A DNA stretch of 64,000 nucleotides from Alphaproteobacteria bacterium (GCA_013389115.1 JACADY010000065.1:1-64000); one strand, 5' to 3'. Counted from the stretch's first letter, positions 39,888-50,236 are shown. The notes: generated by a model not told the origin, from the sequence alone. A program made the numbers and translations.

Positions 39888-41464
39888 TCGGTATCTTGCG
39901 GCTCCTCGGCCACGGGCTCATCCGGGATCCAGCCCATGCGGCGGCGGGCCGCCATGATGATCGCCTCAGCCTCCGCCGCCGTGATGTCCTCACCCTCAAG
40001 CAAGCCCGGCTCACGCTTTTCCTCGCCATTCTTGCGCTCGACCCAGCCGGTGAGATCATCAACCGCACAGCCGGCAAGGTCATCGAGCGTCTTCACACCA
40101 CCCTCGCCCAACGCCACCAGCATCTGCGGCGTCAGCCCGGGGATCTCGCCCACCTCGTCCTCAACCCCCAGCTCGCGCCTTCTTGCGTCGAGCGCGGCGT
40201 TACGCTGATCAATATAGTTCAGCGCGCGGCGCTGGAGCTCAGTTGCCATGTTTTCGTCAAAGCCTTCGATTTTTTCCAGTTCGTTGAGGTCGATATAGGC
40301 CACTTCCTCCACGGAGCTGAACCCTTCGGAGGTGAGGAGCTGGGCGATCACCTCGTCGACCGCGAGGGCATCGATGAACATTGCGGTGCGGGTGCGGAAC
40401 TCTTCCTGGCGGCGCTCGGATTCCTCCGCCTCGGTCAGGATGTCGATGTTCCAGCCGGTGAGCTGCGAGGCAAGGCGCACATTCTGACCCCGCCGGCCGA
40501 TGGCCAGCGAAAGCTGATCATCGGGTACCACAACCTCGATGCGCTCGGCCTCTTCATCGAGCACGACCTTCGTCACCTCGGCAGGCGCAAGCGCATTGAC
40601 GATAAAGGTCGCGGCATCGGCCGACCATTGGATGATGTCGATCTTCTCGCCCTGCAGCTCATTGACGACGGCCTGCACGCGGCTGCCACGCATACCCACG
40701 CAAGCGCCGACCGGGTCGATCGATGAATCCTTGGAGACAACCGCGATCTTGGCACGGCTGCCGGGATCGCGTGCCACCGACTTCACCTCGATGATGCCGT
40801 CATAGATTTCCGGCACTTCCTGCGCGAACAGCTTGGCCATGAACTGGGGATGGGTGCGCGAGAGGAAGATCTGCGGTCCCTTCGCCTCGCGGCGCACATC
40901 ATAGATGTAGGCGCGGATGCGATCGCCGTTGCGGAAAACCTCACGCGGGATCGATTCATCGCGGCGCACGATCCCTTCGGCGCGGCCCAGATCGACGACG
41001 ATGTTTCCGTATTCGACGCGCTTCACAAGGCCATGGATGATCTCGCCGATCCGGTCCTTGTATTCGTCGTATTGCCGCTCACGCTCGGCGTCGCGCACCT
41101 TCTGCATGATGACCTGCTTGGCCGTCTGGGCGGCGATGCGGCCATATTCGAGCGGCGGCAGAGGCTCTGTGATGTAGTCGCCGACCTGCGCGGCGGGATT
41201 GCGGGCCTTTGCCTCCTCGATGTCGATTTGTGTCGCGTCATTCTCGATCACATCGACGACCTGCAGGAAGCGGGAGAGACGAAGCTCACCCGTCTTCTGG
41301 TCGATCTCGGCGCGGATGTCGTTCTCAATGCCATAGCGCGAACGCGCCGCGCGCTGAATGGCCTCTTCCATCGACTGGATCACGACCTGGCGGTCGATCG
41401 ATTTCTCGCGGGCGACCGCATCGGCGATCTGCAACAGCTCCAGCCGGTTCGCGCTGACGGTCAT
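39884..41464 (-). CDS. nusA: Transcription termination/antitermination factor NusA
   Basis: 526 residues. NusA binds RNA polymerase and nascent RNA and modulates pausing and termination. Order: the N-terminal polymerase-binding domain (LELLQIADAVAREKSIDRQVV), the S1 domain (GEIIHGLVKRVEYGNIVVDLG), KH1 (DPGSRAKIAVVSKDSSIDPVGACVGMRG) and KH2 (GRRGQNVRLASQLTGW). Acidic and helix-hairpin repeats follow (ALGEGGVKTLDDLAGCAVDDL). The C-terminus (MGWIPDEPVAEEPQD) is typical of Alphaproteobacteria. It overlaps both neighbours, rimP and the YlxR gene. Confidence 0.97.
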   Translation of the reverse strand: MTVSANRLELLQIADAVAREKSIDRQVVIQSMEEAIQRAARSRYGIENDIRAEIDQKTGELRLSRFLQVVDVIENDATQIDIEEAKARNPAAQVGDYITEPLPPLEYGRIAAQTAKQVIMQKVRDAERERQYDEYKDRIGEIIHGLVKRVEYGNIVVDLGRAEGIVRRDESIPREVFRNGDRIRAYIYDVRREAKGPQIFLSRTHPQFMAKLFAQEVPEIYDGIIEVKSVARDPGSRAKIAVVSKDSSIDPVGACVGMRGSRVQAVVNELQGEKIDIIQWSADAATFIVNALAPAEVTKVVLDEEAERIEVVVPDDQLSLAIGRRGQNVRLASQLTGWNIDILTEAEESERRQEEFRTRTAMFIDALAVDEVIAQLLTSEGFSSVEEVAYIDLNELEKIEGFDENMATELQRRALNYIDQRNAALDARRRELGVEDEVGEIPGLTPQMLVALGEGGVKTLDDLAGCAVDDLTGWVERKNGEEKREPGLLEGEDITAAEAEAIIMAARRRMGWIPDEPVAEEPQDTE

Positions 41465-42039
41465 CGGGTCTTACTCCTTTTCGGCTTTTCCTTGCGTGCC
41501 GGGGCGGGCAAATCCGCGCGCGGCAGCTCTTCAGTCGGCGCTTGCGGCCTTGCGCGGCGCGCCGTTTCCTCAATCAGCTTCCCCGTGAGCACGAGCTTTG
41601 CCTCGTCGATCACGGGAAGCGGTATGTTCAATATGGTGCCCACCTTCGCGCCTTTCAGCGCCGCCTTCACCAATCCGCGCTCGAGGCCTTGAATCTCCGC
41701 CTTGAACTGGCGGGCGCCTTCCAGCGGCTCCTTCAGCACGAAGCGCGCCTCATGACCGATCGCGGCGATAAAATCCTTCTCCCGCGTCAACGGGCGATCG
41801 ATGCCGGGCGAGGAGACCTCCAGCGTATATTCGCTCGCAATCGGGTCGGCGGCATCCAGCAGCTCCGAGATCAGCACCGAGAGCTGCGTGCAGTCATCGA
41901 TGTTCATCTCGCCCGAGGGACGCTCCGCCATGACCTGCAACGTATGCGTTCCGCCGAACATCCGTACGCGGACAAGCTCGAACCCCGCCTTCTCGACGGC
42001 GGGGGCGATCAATTCCGCTACACGTTCGGCAATGCTCAT
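41461..42039 (-). CDS. rimP: Ribosome maturation factor RimP
   Basis: 192 residues. RimP is needed for 30S maturation. It has the N-terminal domain ELIAPAVEKAGFELVRVRMFGG then MNIDDCTQLSVLISELLDA, and the hallmark YTLEVSSPGIDRPLTREKDF joining to the C-terminal SH3-like domain. A Lys/Pro/Arg-rich tail ends KPKRSKTR. It overlaps the nusA start in an ATGA arrangement. Just upstream is a terminator-like hairpin with a T-run, so the rimP operon probably has its own promoter or is attenuated. Confidence 0.95.
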   Translation of the reverse strand: MSIAERVAELIAPAVEKAGFELVRVRMFGGTHTLQVMAERPSGEMNIDDCTQLSVLISELLDAADPIASEYTLEVSSPGIDRPLTREKDFIAAIGHEARFVLKEPLEGARQFKAEIQGLERGLVKAALKGAKVGTILNIPLPVIDEAKLVLTGKLIEETARRARPQAPTEELPRADLPAPARKEKPKRSKTR

Positions 42040-42058
42040 GCGTGCCCGTTTCGGTAAT

Positions 42059-42093
42059 AAAAAAAGCGGGCGCCCGTCTTAAGGGTCCCACTT
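42059..42093 (-). terminator. Terminator or attenuator in the rimP leader
   Basis: On the minus strand AAGTGGG pairs with CCCGCTT (plus coordinates 42087-42093 and 42064-42070), with an inner CCC/GGG stem, followed by seven T (42059-42065). It lies between trmB and rimP, 20 bases before the rimP ATG. It could end the metK-trmB transcript or attenuate rimP-nusA-infB. The 6-2-6 palindrome CGATAT-CT-ATATCG at 42132-42145 is nearby. Confidence 0.5.
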
Positions 42094-42198
42094 TTCAACC
42101 GGCATTACCCGGCAGACCAGTGATGTACTCGCGATATCTATATCGTGCCCTCTCAACAAGAATCAAGAGCGCGTTGCGGCCGGCGCTCCGGCCAAGTC

Positions 42199-42906
42199 TC
42201 AGGGACGGCGCAGGAAAGACAAATAGGTGCAATCCCGCCCCGCCGCACGAGCCTTTGTCTCATACCGGGTCGGCGGCCAGGAAAGGGGGCGCGTCATGGT
42301 TTGCGCGGCCGCTGCGAAACTGCCCTCGGCCGCCACCTCCTCAAGAGCCCAATCGGCATAGTCGCGCTTGTCAGTCGCCAGCCGCAGCTCGGCCCGTTGG
42401 GCCATCACGCGGGCAAGGGCGGCAAGGTTCTCCCGCGCGAAGAAGCGGCGCTTCCAATGGCGCTTCTTCGGCCATGGATCGGGAAAAAGCACGAAGGCGC
42501 GCGCGATGCACGCATCGGGCAGCGCGTCGATGATGTCACGCGCGTCGCCCTGGTGAATGCGGATATTGGCAAGTCCTTGCGCTTCGATCTGGCTGAGGAG
42601 TTTGGCGATCCCGTTGATGAAGGGCTCGCAGGCGATGAGCCCCACCCCAGGGTTGACGGCCGCCTGCGCCGCCGCGTGCTCTCCACCGCCCGAGCCCACT
42701 TCCAGCCAGAATTCGGATGCCTGTGGGAAAAGGGCGGCGGGATCGCGCGCGACGTCGGGCGATACCGCAAGGCGGGGCAGCAATTGCGCCATCAGCTCCT
42801 GCTGATGATCGCGCAGCCTGTGCCCCACGCGGCGGCCATAGAGCTTGCGCCGCGGCCCTTGCGCCCGCGGCGGCCCTGCCTTCTCAGAAGGCGCGCTTGA
42901 GCTCAT
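42199..42906 (-). CDS. trmB: tRNA (guanine-N7-)-methyltransferase TrmB
   Basis: 235 residues. TrmB methylates G46 in the variable loop of tRNA using S-adenosylmethionine. The SAM site is [14 protein letters not shown], and the family signature [16 protein letters not shown] is intact. [12 protein letters not shown] at the N-terminus is typical. The ATG lies inside the last 23 bases of metK, so translation is coupled; a SAM-consuming enzyme follows the SAM synthetase. Confidence 0.95.
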   Translation of the reverse strand: MSSSAPSEKAGPPRAQGPRRKLYGRRVGHRLRDHQQELMAQLLPRLAVSPDVARDPAALFPQASEFWLEVGSGGGEHAAAQAAVNPGVGLIACEPFINGIAKLLSQIEAQGLANIRIHQGDARDIIDALPDACIARAFVLFPDPWPKKRHWKRRFFARENLAALARVMAQRAELRLATDKRDYADWALEEVAAEGSFAAAAQTMTRPLSWPPTRYETKARAAGRDCTYLSFLRRP

Positions 42907-44080
42907 CGATCAGGTCGGTCCTCTCCCAGGAGAAGCCGCCATCGGCCTGCGGCGCGCGACCGAAATGGCCATAGGCGGCCGTGCGCGCATAAATCGGCCG
43001 GTTGAGGCCAAGGCGCTCGCGCAGGCGGCTGGGCTTCAGGCTGGCGATTTCCGGCAGGATCTTTTCCAGCCGGTCCTCTTCGACCTTTCCGGTGCCGTGC
43101 GTGTCCACATAAACAGAAAGCGGATCGGCAACGCCGATCGCATAGGAGACCTGGATCGTGCAGCGCTCGGCAAGCCCGGCAGCGACCACGTTCTTCGCCA
43201 GGTGGCGCGCGGCATAGGCGGCCGAGCGGTCGACCTTGGTTGGATCCTTGCCCGAGAAAGCGCCGCCGCCATGCGGGGCCGCGCCGCCATAGGTGTCCAC
43301 AATGATCTTGCGGCCGGTGAGGCCCGCATCGCCATCAGGACCGCCGATGACAAAGGCGCCCGTCGGATTGACGTGCCAGACGCAATCCTTGCCAATCCAG
43401 CCCTCCGGCAGCGCCTTTTTTACATAAGGCTCGACAATCGCGCGCACCTGGGAGGAGGATAGGTTGGGATCGATGTGCTGGGTCGAGACGACGATTTGCG
43501 TCGCGCCAACCGGCTTGCCGTCAACATAGCGCACTGTGACCTGGCTCTTGGCGTCGGGGCCGAGGAGGCGTGCGTCGCCCTCCTTCGCGCGGCGCGCTTC
43601 GCTCAACAGCCTCAAGATGTTGTGCGCATAATAGAGCGGCGCCGGCATGAGATCCGGCGTCTCAGAGCAGGCATAGCCGAACATGATGCCCTGGTCGCCC
43701 GCGCCAACGTCCTTGTTGTCTTTCTCATCAACGCCTTGCGCGATATGCATGGACTGGCCGTGCAGCACAACCGAAATGTCGGCGCTTTCCCAGTGGAAGC
43801 CTTCCTGCTCGTAGCCGATGTCCTTGATGGCGAGGCGCGCAATATGGGCTATGAGATCGCGCGTGATCTCCTTGGGCCCGCGCGTTTCGCCGGCGATCAC
43901 GACCTTGTTCGTCGTCGCCATCGTCTCGCAGGCGACGCGCAGATCCTTCGGATTCCAGCCATAGTCAGGGCCAAAGCGGAAATAGGCGTCCACCACCTCA
44001 TCGGAGATTCGATCGCAGACCTTGTCCGGGTGACCTTCCGAGACGCTCTCGCTCGTGAACATGTAATTCCGACGCGCCAA
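42884..44080 (-). CDS. metK: S-adenosylmethionine synthetase MetK
   Basis: 398 residues from the TTG at 44080 ([16 protein letters not shown]), preceded by GGGAGG 8 bases upstream; longer in-frame starts have no such site. MetK makes SAM from methionine and ATP. Blocks seen: [63 protein letters not shown] and [22 protein letters not shown] (phosphate-binding P-loop). It follows the XRE regulator gene after 121 bases that contain two inverted repeats, and overlaps trmB. Confidence 0.96.
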   Translation of the reverse strand: MARRNYMFTSESVSEGHPDKVCDRISDEVVDAYFRFGPDYGWNPKDLRVACETMATTNKVVIAGETRGPKEITRDLIAHIARLAIKDIGYEQEGFHWESADISVVLHGQSMHIAQGVDEKDNKDVGAGDQGIMFGYACSETPDLMPAPLYYAHNILRLLSEARRAKEGDARLLGPDAKSQVTVRYVDGKPVGATQIVVSTQHIDPNLSSSQVRAIVEPYVKKALPEGWIGKDCVWHVNPTGAFVIGGPDGDAGLTGRKIIVDTYGGAAPHGGGAFSGKDPTKVDRSAAYAARHLAKNVVAAGLAERCTIQVSYAIGVADPLSVYVDTHGTGKVEEDRLEKILPEIASLKPSRLRERLGLNRPIYARTAAYGHFGRAPQADGGFSWERTDLIDELKRAF

Positions 44081-44105
44081 AGCGATGATCCTCCCATAGA
44101 GATGC

Positions 44106-44164
44106 GGTAAAGCGCTTTTCACCCGTGCCGACATGGACAACGGGGCGGAAGCGGGCGCCGTTGT
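44106..44164 (-). promoter_or_regulatory. Inverted repeats in the metK leader
   Basis: ACAACGG (44137-44143) pairs with CCGTTGT (44158-44164) around a GC-rich loop. Closer to metK, GGT-AAAGCGCTTT-(TC)-ACC at 44106-44123 is a nearly perfect palindrome. These may be a hairpin leader and an operator for the adjacent XRE regulator. The GTCACAACGGC segment on the minus strand also resembles part of the SAM/SAH riboswitch of Rhodobacterales, but the rest does not fit. Confidence 0.35.
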
Positions 44165-44201
44165 GACAAGGATCGACCTCGGGGTCAAGCGAAGTGCGCT
44201 G

Positions 44202-44636
44202 TCAGGATTTCGCCGTGCCGGTCTCTTCCTCGCCATTGCCCGCTAATTCCTTGACGAGCTCGACGATGCGGCGGCGGACCTTGGGATCAGAGATGCGATA
44301 GAAATAGCGATTGAGCTGAAGCCCTTCGGGGCTTGTCACATAGTCCATCACAAAAGGTGCCGCAGACTCATTTTCGGCGAATCCGGGGCCAGAACCTTCT
44401 GGCAGTCCCGCGAGATCATCGAAAAAGAATTGCACTGGCACGCCCAATATTTGGCTCATCTGGAAGAGGCGGCCGGCACCAATGCGATTGGCGCCCTTTT
44501 CATATTTTTGTACTTGCTGAAAGGTGAGCCCTAAGAGCTCACCTAAACGTTCCTGGCTCATGCCAATGAGCATTCTGCGCAGGCGGACACGGCCGCCAAC
44601 GTGCGCGTCGATAGGATTGCCTTGTTTCTTGGCCAC
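44202..44636 (-). CDS. XRE-family helix-turn-helix regulator
   Basis: 144 residues from a GTG at 44636. The HTH is residues about 10-65 ([57 protein letters not shown]), of the Cro/CI type with an alphaproteobacteria-specific C-terminal tail of about 70 residues ([22 protein letters not shown]). This regulator is conserved between lnt and metK in Rhizobiales. Targets are unknown; the 121-base gap to metK with its palindromes is a plausible binding region. Confidence 0.88.
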   Translation of the reverse strand: MAKKQGNPIDAHVGGRVRLRRMLIGMSQERLGELLGLTFQQVQKYEKGANRIGAGRLFQMSQILGVPVQFFFDDLAGLPEGSGPGFAENESAAPFVMDYVTSPEGLQLNRYFYRISDPKVRRRIVELVKELAGNGEEETGTAKS

Positions 44637-44701
44637 TTAGAGAATCCATACGCAACTGGAGGATGGGAAGCACATCCCTATATGTGGTTCGTTCCCTGGG
44701 G

Positions 44702-46294
44702 TCAAACTTGCGGAGTCGCTCTACGCCCGAGAAACACGGCCCATCCCAAGAGACTGAGACAAAATGCTGCAAAAATATAACCACCAAGATTAACAGCTAT
44801 CGTAAGGGAAAGCGCTACGGGCAAGGATTCATCCAGTATTCCCTGCCGTCCATAGTCTATTCGCGCCCTTACTCTTCCATAGGCGTCAATAACGGCGGAA
44901 ATTCCGGTGTTTGCGGCCCGGATGACGGGAAGGCCTTCCTCTATCGCTCTCACCCGGGCGATGACGAGATGCTGGCGGGGGCCGGAGGTGTTCTTGAACC
45001 AGCTGTCATCGGTGACATTGATGAGCCATTGGGGCCGATCGGCGGGATCGGTCACGGCTCCGGGGAAAATAATCTCATAGCAGATGAGTGGTCCAAAGGG
45101 CGGCGCGTCAGGCAGTTTTATCGTGCGGGGACCTGGTCCCCTTCCAAAGGATCCCGGGATGACGACGATCTTGCGGATGCCGATCGCCTCGAAAAAATCC
45201 GCAAACGGCAGGTACTCGCCGAAGGGAACGAGGTGCGCCTTGTCATAGGTCGCCATCACCTTCCCCACATTGTCGATGACCTGGAAGGCGTTATAGGGCG
45301 TGCCACGCTGGTCCTCGCCCTTGGCGCGGTCGACCCGCACCGCGCCCGTCATTAGCGTGGCCGAGGGCGGCAAGATCTCGGCGATCATCGCCAAGGCATC
45401 CGGGTCGCTGTCCAGCAGAAAAGGCGGCGCGGCCTCGGGCCAGATCACGTGGCTTATGCGCTCGAGGCCCGGCTCGTTCGTGAGCTCCAGCAGGCGCAGC
45501 CAGTTCTGCCAGCGCAGATGGGGGACGTATTTTTCCTCCTGGGGGGTGTTCGGCTGAACGATGCGCAAATGCACCCCTTGCACGGTCTCATCGCCCGCAT
45601 CTGCAAGGCGGATCATGCCGAAAGCGAAATTGGCGATGAGCAGTCCGGCCATCAGGGCGGGAATGGTCACGGCGGCCGGCGTGGTGTTCCAGCCCCTTCG
45701 GCTCACCAGCGCGGCCAGCGCGCATGCCGCCGCCGTCGTCAGCAGTGTCAGCCCGTAAATGCCGAAGAGCGACGCGCTTTGCAGCATCGCATCGGAAAAA
45801 CCCCAGGCATAGCCAATCAAATTCCAGGGAAAGCCGGTGAGAATGTGTCCGCGCAGCCATTCGGCGAGGATGAGGCAGAGCGTGAGGGTGAGGACGCGCT
45901 CGGGTCCATTCGTCCAGAAATAGCGCGCGGCGGCAAAGGCGGCGGCAAAAAACAATGCCAACCCGCCCGGAAACAGCAGGGCGACAAAGGGCAGCAGCCA
46001 GGCATGGTCCTCGGCATCCACCAGGAAGGCGAAACCCACCCAATAAATCCCGCCCAGGAAGAAACCGAAGCCAAAGCTCCAGCCCATCAGCGCGGCGTTC
46101 TTCAACGGCGCCTCGCGCAAGCCATCGAGCATCAGGATGACGGCTGGAAAAACGATGAGCAGCAGCGGCAAGGCATAGACGGGCGGCAGTGAAGCCGCAG
46201 CCCCAAGGCCTGATACGAAAGCCAAGCCCAGCCTCGTCCACCCGGTCCGACTGGCCACCCAGTCGACCGCACGCATCAGGCCTGCAAGCTGCAT
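44702..46294 (-). CDS. lnt: Apolipoprotein N-acyltransferase
   Basis: 530 residues. Lnt adds the third acyl chain to lipoproteins in the inner membrane. Several membrane helices (for example LALFFAAAFAAARYFW, YGLTLLTTAAACALAALV) precede the nitrilase-like domain with the catalytic Glu (VIWPEAAPPFLL), Lys (YDKAHLVPFGEYLPF) and Cys (GPLICYEIIFPGAV), and one more helix ends the protein. It follows the CorC-type gene after 11 bases and precedes the XRE regulator, and would act on the lipoprotein encoded at 17282. Confidence 0.95.
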   Translation of the reverse strand: MQLAGLMRAVDWVASRTGWTRLGLAFVSGLGAAASLPPVYALPLLLIVFPAVILMLDGLREAPLKNAALMGWSFGFGFFLGGIYWVGFAFLVDAEDHAWLLPFVALLFPGGLALFFAAAFAAARYFWTNGPERVLTLTLCLILAEWLRGHILTGFPWNLIGYAWGFSDAMLQSASLFGIYGLTLLTTAAACALAALVSRRGWNTTPAAVTIPALMAGLLIANFAFGMIRLADAGDETVQGVHLRIVQPNTPQEEKYVPHLRWQNWLRLLELTNEPGLERISHVIWPEAAPPFLLDSDPDALAMIAEILPPSATLMTGAVRVDRAKGEDQRGTPYNAFQVIDNVGKVMATYDKAHLVPFGEYLPFADFFEAIGIRKIVVIPGSFGRGPGPRTIKLPDAPPFGPLICYEIIFPGAVTDPADRPQWLINVTDDSWFKNTSGPRQHLVIARVRAIEEGLPVIRAANTGISAVIDAYGRVRARIDYGRQGILDESLPVALSLTIAVNLGGYIFAAFCLSLLGWAVFLGRRATPQV

Positions 46295-46305
46295 CCCCCC
46301 ACCCT

Positions 46306-47301
46306 TTAGCCGGAGACCTTTGCCTTACGTGGACGCTCTTCGGCCGCCGTTGCCGGGGCGGGCGCCGCTTCCTCAGAGCCCGCCGGCGCCGCGGGGCGGA
46401 TGCGCACGCGTTTGACCCGCCGGGCATCGGCGTCGGTGATCTCCAGCATCGCGCCGGAGGGGAGCTCGATCACATCGCCGCGGCGGGGTACGCGGCCGAT
46501 CAGGGCCGCGGCAAGGCCGCCAATCGTATCCACCTCTTCTTCCAACTCTCCCACCGCCAGGCGATGGCCCAGCACCTGTTCCAGGTCCTCCAGCTCGACC
46601 CGCGCGATGACATCGAAGCTACCATCGGCACGCTTGGCGATGCCGTGCTCGGTGTCGGTATCATGCTCGTCCTCGATGTCGCCCACGATCTGCTCCACCA
46701 CATCCTCGATGGAGAGCAGGCCGGCGATGCCGCCATATTCATCGACGACGAGGGCGAGGTGGATGTGCGAGGTCTGCATCTTCAGAAGCAGGTCGACGAC
46801 CGGCATCGAGGCCGGCACGAAGAGGATGTCGCGGCGCAGCTTTTCGATCTCGAAGACCGCAGGCTCTTCGCCCGGAACCAGCAGGCTCACCACATCCTTG
46901 ATGTGCACCATGCCGAGCGGATTATCGAGCGTCTCGCGGTAGAGCGGCAGGCGGGAATGCTGGGCATCACGGAAGAGGCGGACAAGGTCAGCCAGGCTGA
47001 TCCCGGCCTCAACCCCGATGATATCCGCACGCGGAACCATCACGTCCTCGACGCGCAGATCGCTGAATTCGAGGATGTTGCGCAGCATGTGGCGCTCCTC
47101 GGGCGCCAGCGAGTCCTTTTCCTCCTCGGACTGGTCGAGGATCTCCTCGATGCTGTCGCGGGCGCTCTCGCCCGTCCAGCTGCGCAAGACCGCCGAAAGC
47201 CGGCCCAGCACGGCACCCAGCAGGGTGCGTCTACTTTCGCTGTCCTCGCCTTCGGATTTCGGCAGAACCTCCGGCCGACCGCCGTTTGATTGATCCGTCA
47301 T
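46306..47301 (-). CDS. ybeX: CBS-domain hemolysin/CorC-family protein
   Basis: 331 residues. Two CBS domains (VEDVMVPRADIIGVEAG and LRRDILFVPASMPVVDLLLKMQ with VVDEYGGIAGLLSIEDVVEQIVGDI) are followed by a CorC_HlyC C-terminal domain (IGRVPRRGDVIELPSGAMLEITDADARRVKRVRI). It has no membrane helices of its own, so it is the cytosolic YbeX/CorC type associated with Mg/Co efflux and ribosome maturation. It overlaps ybeY (4 bases), the same ybeY-ybeX-lnt order as in many Proteobacteria. Confidence 0.9.
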   Translation of the reverse strand: MTDQSNGGRPEVLPKSEGEDSESRRTLLGAVLGRLSAVLRSWTGESARDSIEEILDQSEEEKDSLAPEERHMLRNILEFSDLRVEDVMVPRADIIGVEAGISLADLVRLFRDAQHSRLPLYRETLDNPLGMVHIKDVVSLLVPGEEPAVFEIEKLRRDILFVPASMPVVDLLLKMQTSHIHLALVVDEYGGIAGLLSIEDVVEQIVGDIEDEHDTDTEHGIAKRADGSFDVIARVELEDLEQVLGHRLAVGELEEEVDTIGGLAAALIGRVPRRGDVIELPSGAMLEITDADARRVKRVRIRPAAPAGSEEAAPAPATAAEERPRKAKVSG

Positions 47302-47792
47302 GCCGTCCGCTTCCCAGGCCTATAGGGATCGGGCAGTCCCATGGCGCTCAAAACCTTAACCTCCAGCCCTTCCATCACGGCCGCCTCGCGGGCGGCCACA
47401 TGATCATAGCCGAGCAAATGCAAAATCCCATGTACAACAAGATGGGCCGTGTGGTCCGCGACAGTTTTGCGATCCCGCGCCGCCTCGGCCAAAATTGTCT
47501 CCAGGCCCAAAGCAATATCCCCCAGGAATAGGGACCGTTCCGCTTCCGGAATTATTCTGATCTGATCTTTAGACGCCGGAAAGGACAGCACGTTGGTGGC
47601 CTTGTCCTTCCCGCGAAAATGGGCGTTGAGCCGGCGCAGCTCGTCATCGTTCGCGAAGGCGATCGCTACCCCGCCTTGACCGCCCGCGGCCTTGAGGGCA
47701 GACCTTGCCCAGGCACGCGCCGCCTTCACAAGGCCCGGGACCGCCTTTCGCCAGGCAGGGTCGCGGATCACGATGTCGATGCGATCCGCCAT
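47298..47792 (-). CDS. ybeY: Endoribonuclease YbeY (rRNA maturation factor)
   Basis: 164 residues. YbeY is a metal-dependent single-strand RNase needed for 16S rRNA 3'-end maturation and 70S quality control. The zinc motif HxxxHxxGYDH is intact (HLVVHGILHLLGYDH), preceded by the family pattern TNVLSFPA and LGDIALGLET. It lies 2 bases after phoH and overlaps ybeX, forming the conserved phoH-ybeY-ybeX group. Confidence 0.96.
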   Translation of the reverse strand: MADRIDIVIRDPAWRKAVPGLVKAARAWARSALKAAGGQGGVAIAFANDDELRRLNAHFRGKDKATNVLSFPASKDQIRIIPEAERSLFLGDIALGLETILAEAARDRKTVADHTAHLVVHGILHLLGYDHVAAREAAVMEGLEVKVLSAMGLPDPYRPGKRTA

Positions 47793-47794
47793 TG

Positions 47795-48805
47795 TCAGCC
47801 GGGTGCGCGGCGGGGAGCGGGCGGCTTGGCGCGGCCGTCATGCTCGGCATAGGCCTTGACGATCCTTGTCACGAGATCGTGGCGCACAACGTCCTCCTCA
47901 GTAAAGCGGATAAGTCCTACGCCATCGATGCCACGCAGAATCGATTCTGCTTCCGACAGTCCTGAAAGATGACCGGCGGGCAAGTCGGTCTGGGTTGGAT
48001 CGCCCGTGACCACCATGCGCGAGCCCTCGCCAAGGCGGGTCAAGAACATCCGCATCTGAACGGGCGTGGCGTTCTGCGCCTCATCGAGGATCACAAAGGC
48101 ATGGGAAAGGGTCCGACCGCGCATGAAGGCAAGCGGGGCGATTTCAATCTCACCCGATTCCATCCAGCGCTGGACCTGCTCGCCGGGCAGCATCTCGAAC
48201 AGCGCGTCATAGAGCGGGCGCAAATAGGGATCGACCTTTTCCTTGATGTCGCCGGGCAGGAAACCCAGCTTCTCGCCCGCCTCAACGGCCGGGCGGGAAA
48301 GGATGATCCGGCGCACCTGGTTCTGCAGCAGAAGCGATGCCGCCATCGCGACCGCCAGATAGGTTTTGCCCGTGCCCGCGGGGCCAAAGCCGAACACCAG
48401 TTCCTTCTTCTGCAAGGCCTCCACATAAGCGCCCTGGTTGCGCGTGCGCGGGCGGATCACGCCACGGCGCGTGCGGATCTCAAGCCCGCTCGATTGCCCC
48501 CCAGAGGCCGCAAGGCGCGCCTCACCCTCGATCTCGGCCGGGGTCAGGTCTTCGCCGCGCTTCAGCCTTGCATAGAGCACGCGCAGCAACTCGCCCGTCG
48601 CCTGCACTGTTTCGAGTGCACCGTTCACCGCCAGGCGATTGCCGCGATGGGCGACCCGCGCGCCAAGGCGCCGCTCGATCTCGGCAAGATTGCGGTTGTG
48701 CGGCCCCAAGAGCCGCGCAAGCAGGCGGTTGTCGTCGAACTCGATGACGATCTCGACCGGCGGATCGCCCTCAACGACCCCAGATTTCTTTGGTGGTCTT
48801 GTCAC
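47795..48805 (-). CDS. phoH: PhoH-like ATPase
   Basis: 336 residues from the GTG at 48805, which overlaps the miaB stop as GTGA. An N-terminal KH-like part ([24 protein letters not shown]) precedes the P-loop ATPase with Walker [13 protein letters not shown], Walker [13 protein letters not shown] and the motif [10 protein letters not shown]. It is a predicted RNA helicase or nucleic-acid ATPase linked to YbeY. The longer in-frame upstream region lies within miaB and is not used. Confidence 0.93.
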   Translation of the reverse strand: MTRPPKKSGVVEGDPPVEIVIEFDDNRLLARLLGPHNRNLAEIERRLGARVAHRGNRLAVNGALETVQATGELLRVLYARLKRGEDLTPAEIEGEARLAASGGQSSGLEIRTRRGVIRPRTRNQGAYVEALQKKELVFGFGPAGTGKTYLAVAMAASLLLQNQVRRIILSRPAVEAGEKLGFLPGDIKEKVDPYLRPLYDALFEMLPGEQVQRWMESGEIEIAPLAFMRGRTLSHAFVILDEAQNATPVQMRMFLTRLGEGSRMVVTGDPTQTDLPAGHLSGLSEAESILRGIDGVGLIRFTEEDVVRHDLVTRIVKAYAEHDGRAKPPAPRRAPG

Positions 48806-50157
48806 TCGGCGGCCACGCGTTCGCCCGCGAGCGTGCCCGCAAGGCTGTTGGTATCGGCGCGCTCGATGCGCACCTGCGCGATGCGCCCGCAAAGCGCTGA
48901 AGGCGCCGACACATGCACGGGCTGGAGGTAGGGGCTGCGGCCCACAAGCTGACCCTCATGTCGGCCCGCGTGTTCGAACAGCACCGGCAGCGTGCGACCA
49001 AGGAGGCTTTCGAGGAACGCGCGCTGCTGCCTGGCGAGCAGATCTTGAAGCACCGTGAGGCGGGCCGATTTTTCCTCCTCGGGCACCTGGGCGGCGGAAG
49101 CGGCGGCTGGCGTGCCGGGGCGGCGGCTGTACTTGAAGGAGTAGGCCTGGGCATAGCCGATCTCTTCGACGAGCCGCAGCGTCGCCTCGAAATCCTTGTC
49201 GGTCTCACCTGGAAATCCGACGATGAAGTCGCCCGAAAGCGCAAGGTCGGGCCGGGCCTCGCGGATGCGCGCGATGAGGCGGCGATAATCATCGGCGGTG
49301 TGGCCGCGATTCATGGCCGCCAGCACCCGGTTGGAACCCGCCTGCACCGGCAGGTGCAGATAGGGCATCAGCTTTTCGATGTCGCGATGCGCGGCGATGA
49401 GGTCGTCCGCCATGTCGCGCGGATGGCTCGTCATATAGCGCAGACGCTCCAGACCCTCGATCGCGGCAAGCCGGCGGATCAGGCGGGCGAGGCTCCAGGC
49501 CTCACCGTCCTCACCCTCGCCATGATAGGCGTTGACGTTCTGGCCGAGCAGCGAAAGCTCACGCACGCCCGCCTCGACGAGGCGGCGGGCTTCGGCCTCT
49601 ATCTGCGCGACGGGACGCGAGAACTCCGCCCCGCGCGTATAGGGAACGACGCAGAAGGTGCAAAACTTGTCGCAGCCCTCCTGCACCGTGAGGAACGCCG
49701 CCGGGCCTTTTTGCGAGGACGTGCCCGTTGGCAGACGGTCGAACTTATCCTCTGGCGGAAAATCGGTCTCGAGCACCCGGCCGGCGCCGCGCTCTATCCT
49801 TGCAATCATCTCAGGCAGGCGGTGATAGGCCTGGGGACCAACGACCATGTCGACAGCGGGGGCGCGGCGGATGATCTCCTCGCCCTCGGCCTGCGCGACG
49901 CAGCCGGAAATGGCGATCAGCATCTTGGCGCCCGTAGCCGCCCTTTCCTCCTTCAGCCTGCGCAAGCGCCCGATCTCGGAATAGATCTTCTCGGCCGCCT
50001 TTTCGCGGATGTGACAGGTATTGAGGATGACGAGGTCGGCGCCCTCCGGCTCATCGATGGGCGCATAGCCCATCGGCGCCAGCAGATCCGCCATGCGGGC
50101 GGAATCATAGACGTTCATCTGACAGCCGTAAGTCTTGATGAACAGCTTTCTCGTCAA
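48802..50157 (-). CDS. miaB: tRNA-i6A37 methylthiotransferase MiaB
   Basis: 451 residues from a TTG at 50157. MiaB is a radical-SAM enzyme that makes ms2i6A37 in tRNA. The UPF0004 domain begins [15 protein letters not shown] with the first cluster Cys, a second Cys in NTCHIREKA and a third in [11 protein letters not shown]. The radical-SAM CxxxCxxC is [17 protein letters not shown]. The TRAM domain is C-terminal ([30 protein letters not shown]). It sits between plsC and phoH in the block. Confidence 0.95.
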   Translation of the reverse strand: MTRKLFIKTYGCQMNVYDSARMADLLAPMGYAPIDEPEGADLVILNTCHIREKAAEKIYSEIGRLRRLKEERAATGAKMLIAISGCVAQAEGEEIIRRAPAVDMVVGPQAYHRLPEMIARIERGAGRVLETDFPPEDKFDRLPTGTSSQKGPAAFLTVQEGCDKFCTFCVVPYTRGAEFSRPVAQIEAEARRLVEAGVRELSLLGQNVNAYHGEGEDGEAWSLARLIRRLAAIEGLERLRYMTSHPRDMADDLIAAHRDIEKLMPYLHLPVQAGSNRVLAAMNRGHTADDYRRLIARIREARPDLALSGDFIVGFPGETDKDFEATLRLVEEIGYAQAYSFKYSRRPGTPAAASAAQVPEEEKSARLTVLQDLLARQQRAFLESLLGRTLPVLFEHAGRHEGQLVGRSPYLQPVHVSAPSALCGRIAQVRIERADTNSLAGTLAGERVAAE

Positions 50158-50236
50158 CGAAGACCGGTCCTTTTTTGCTCAAGGGCCGCTTTATGCCGCG
50201 AAGGGGGCAAGGGATGCAACGGGGCGGCCCCCAATC

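Noticed and set aside
44137-44164. SAM/SAH riboswitch upstream of metK
   Set aside because: The GTCACAACGGC segment resembles one arm of that motif, but the matching GUGAC arm and the downstream pseudoknot sequence are not found, and the riboswitch is known from Rhodobacterales. Kept only as a hairpin.
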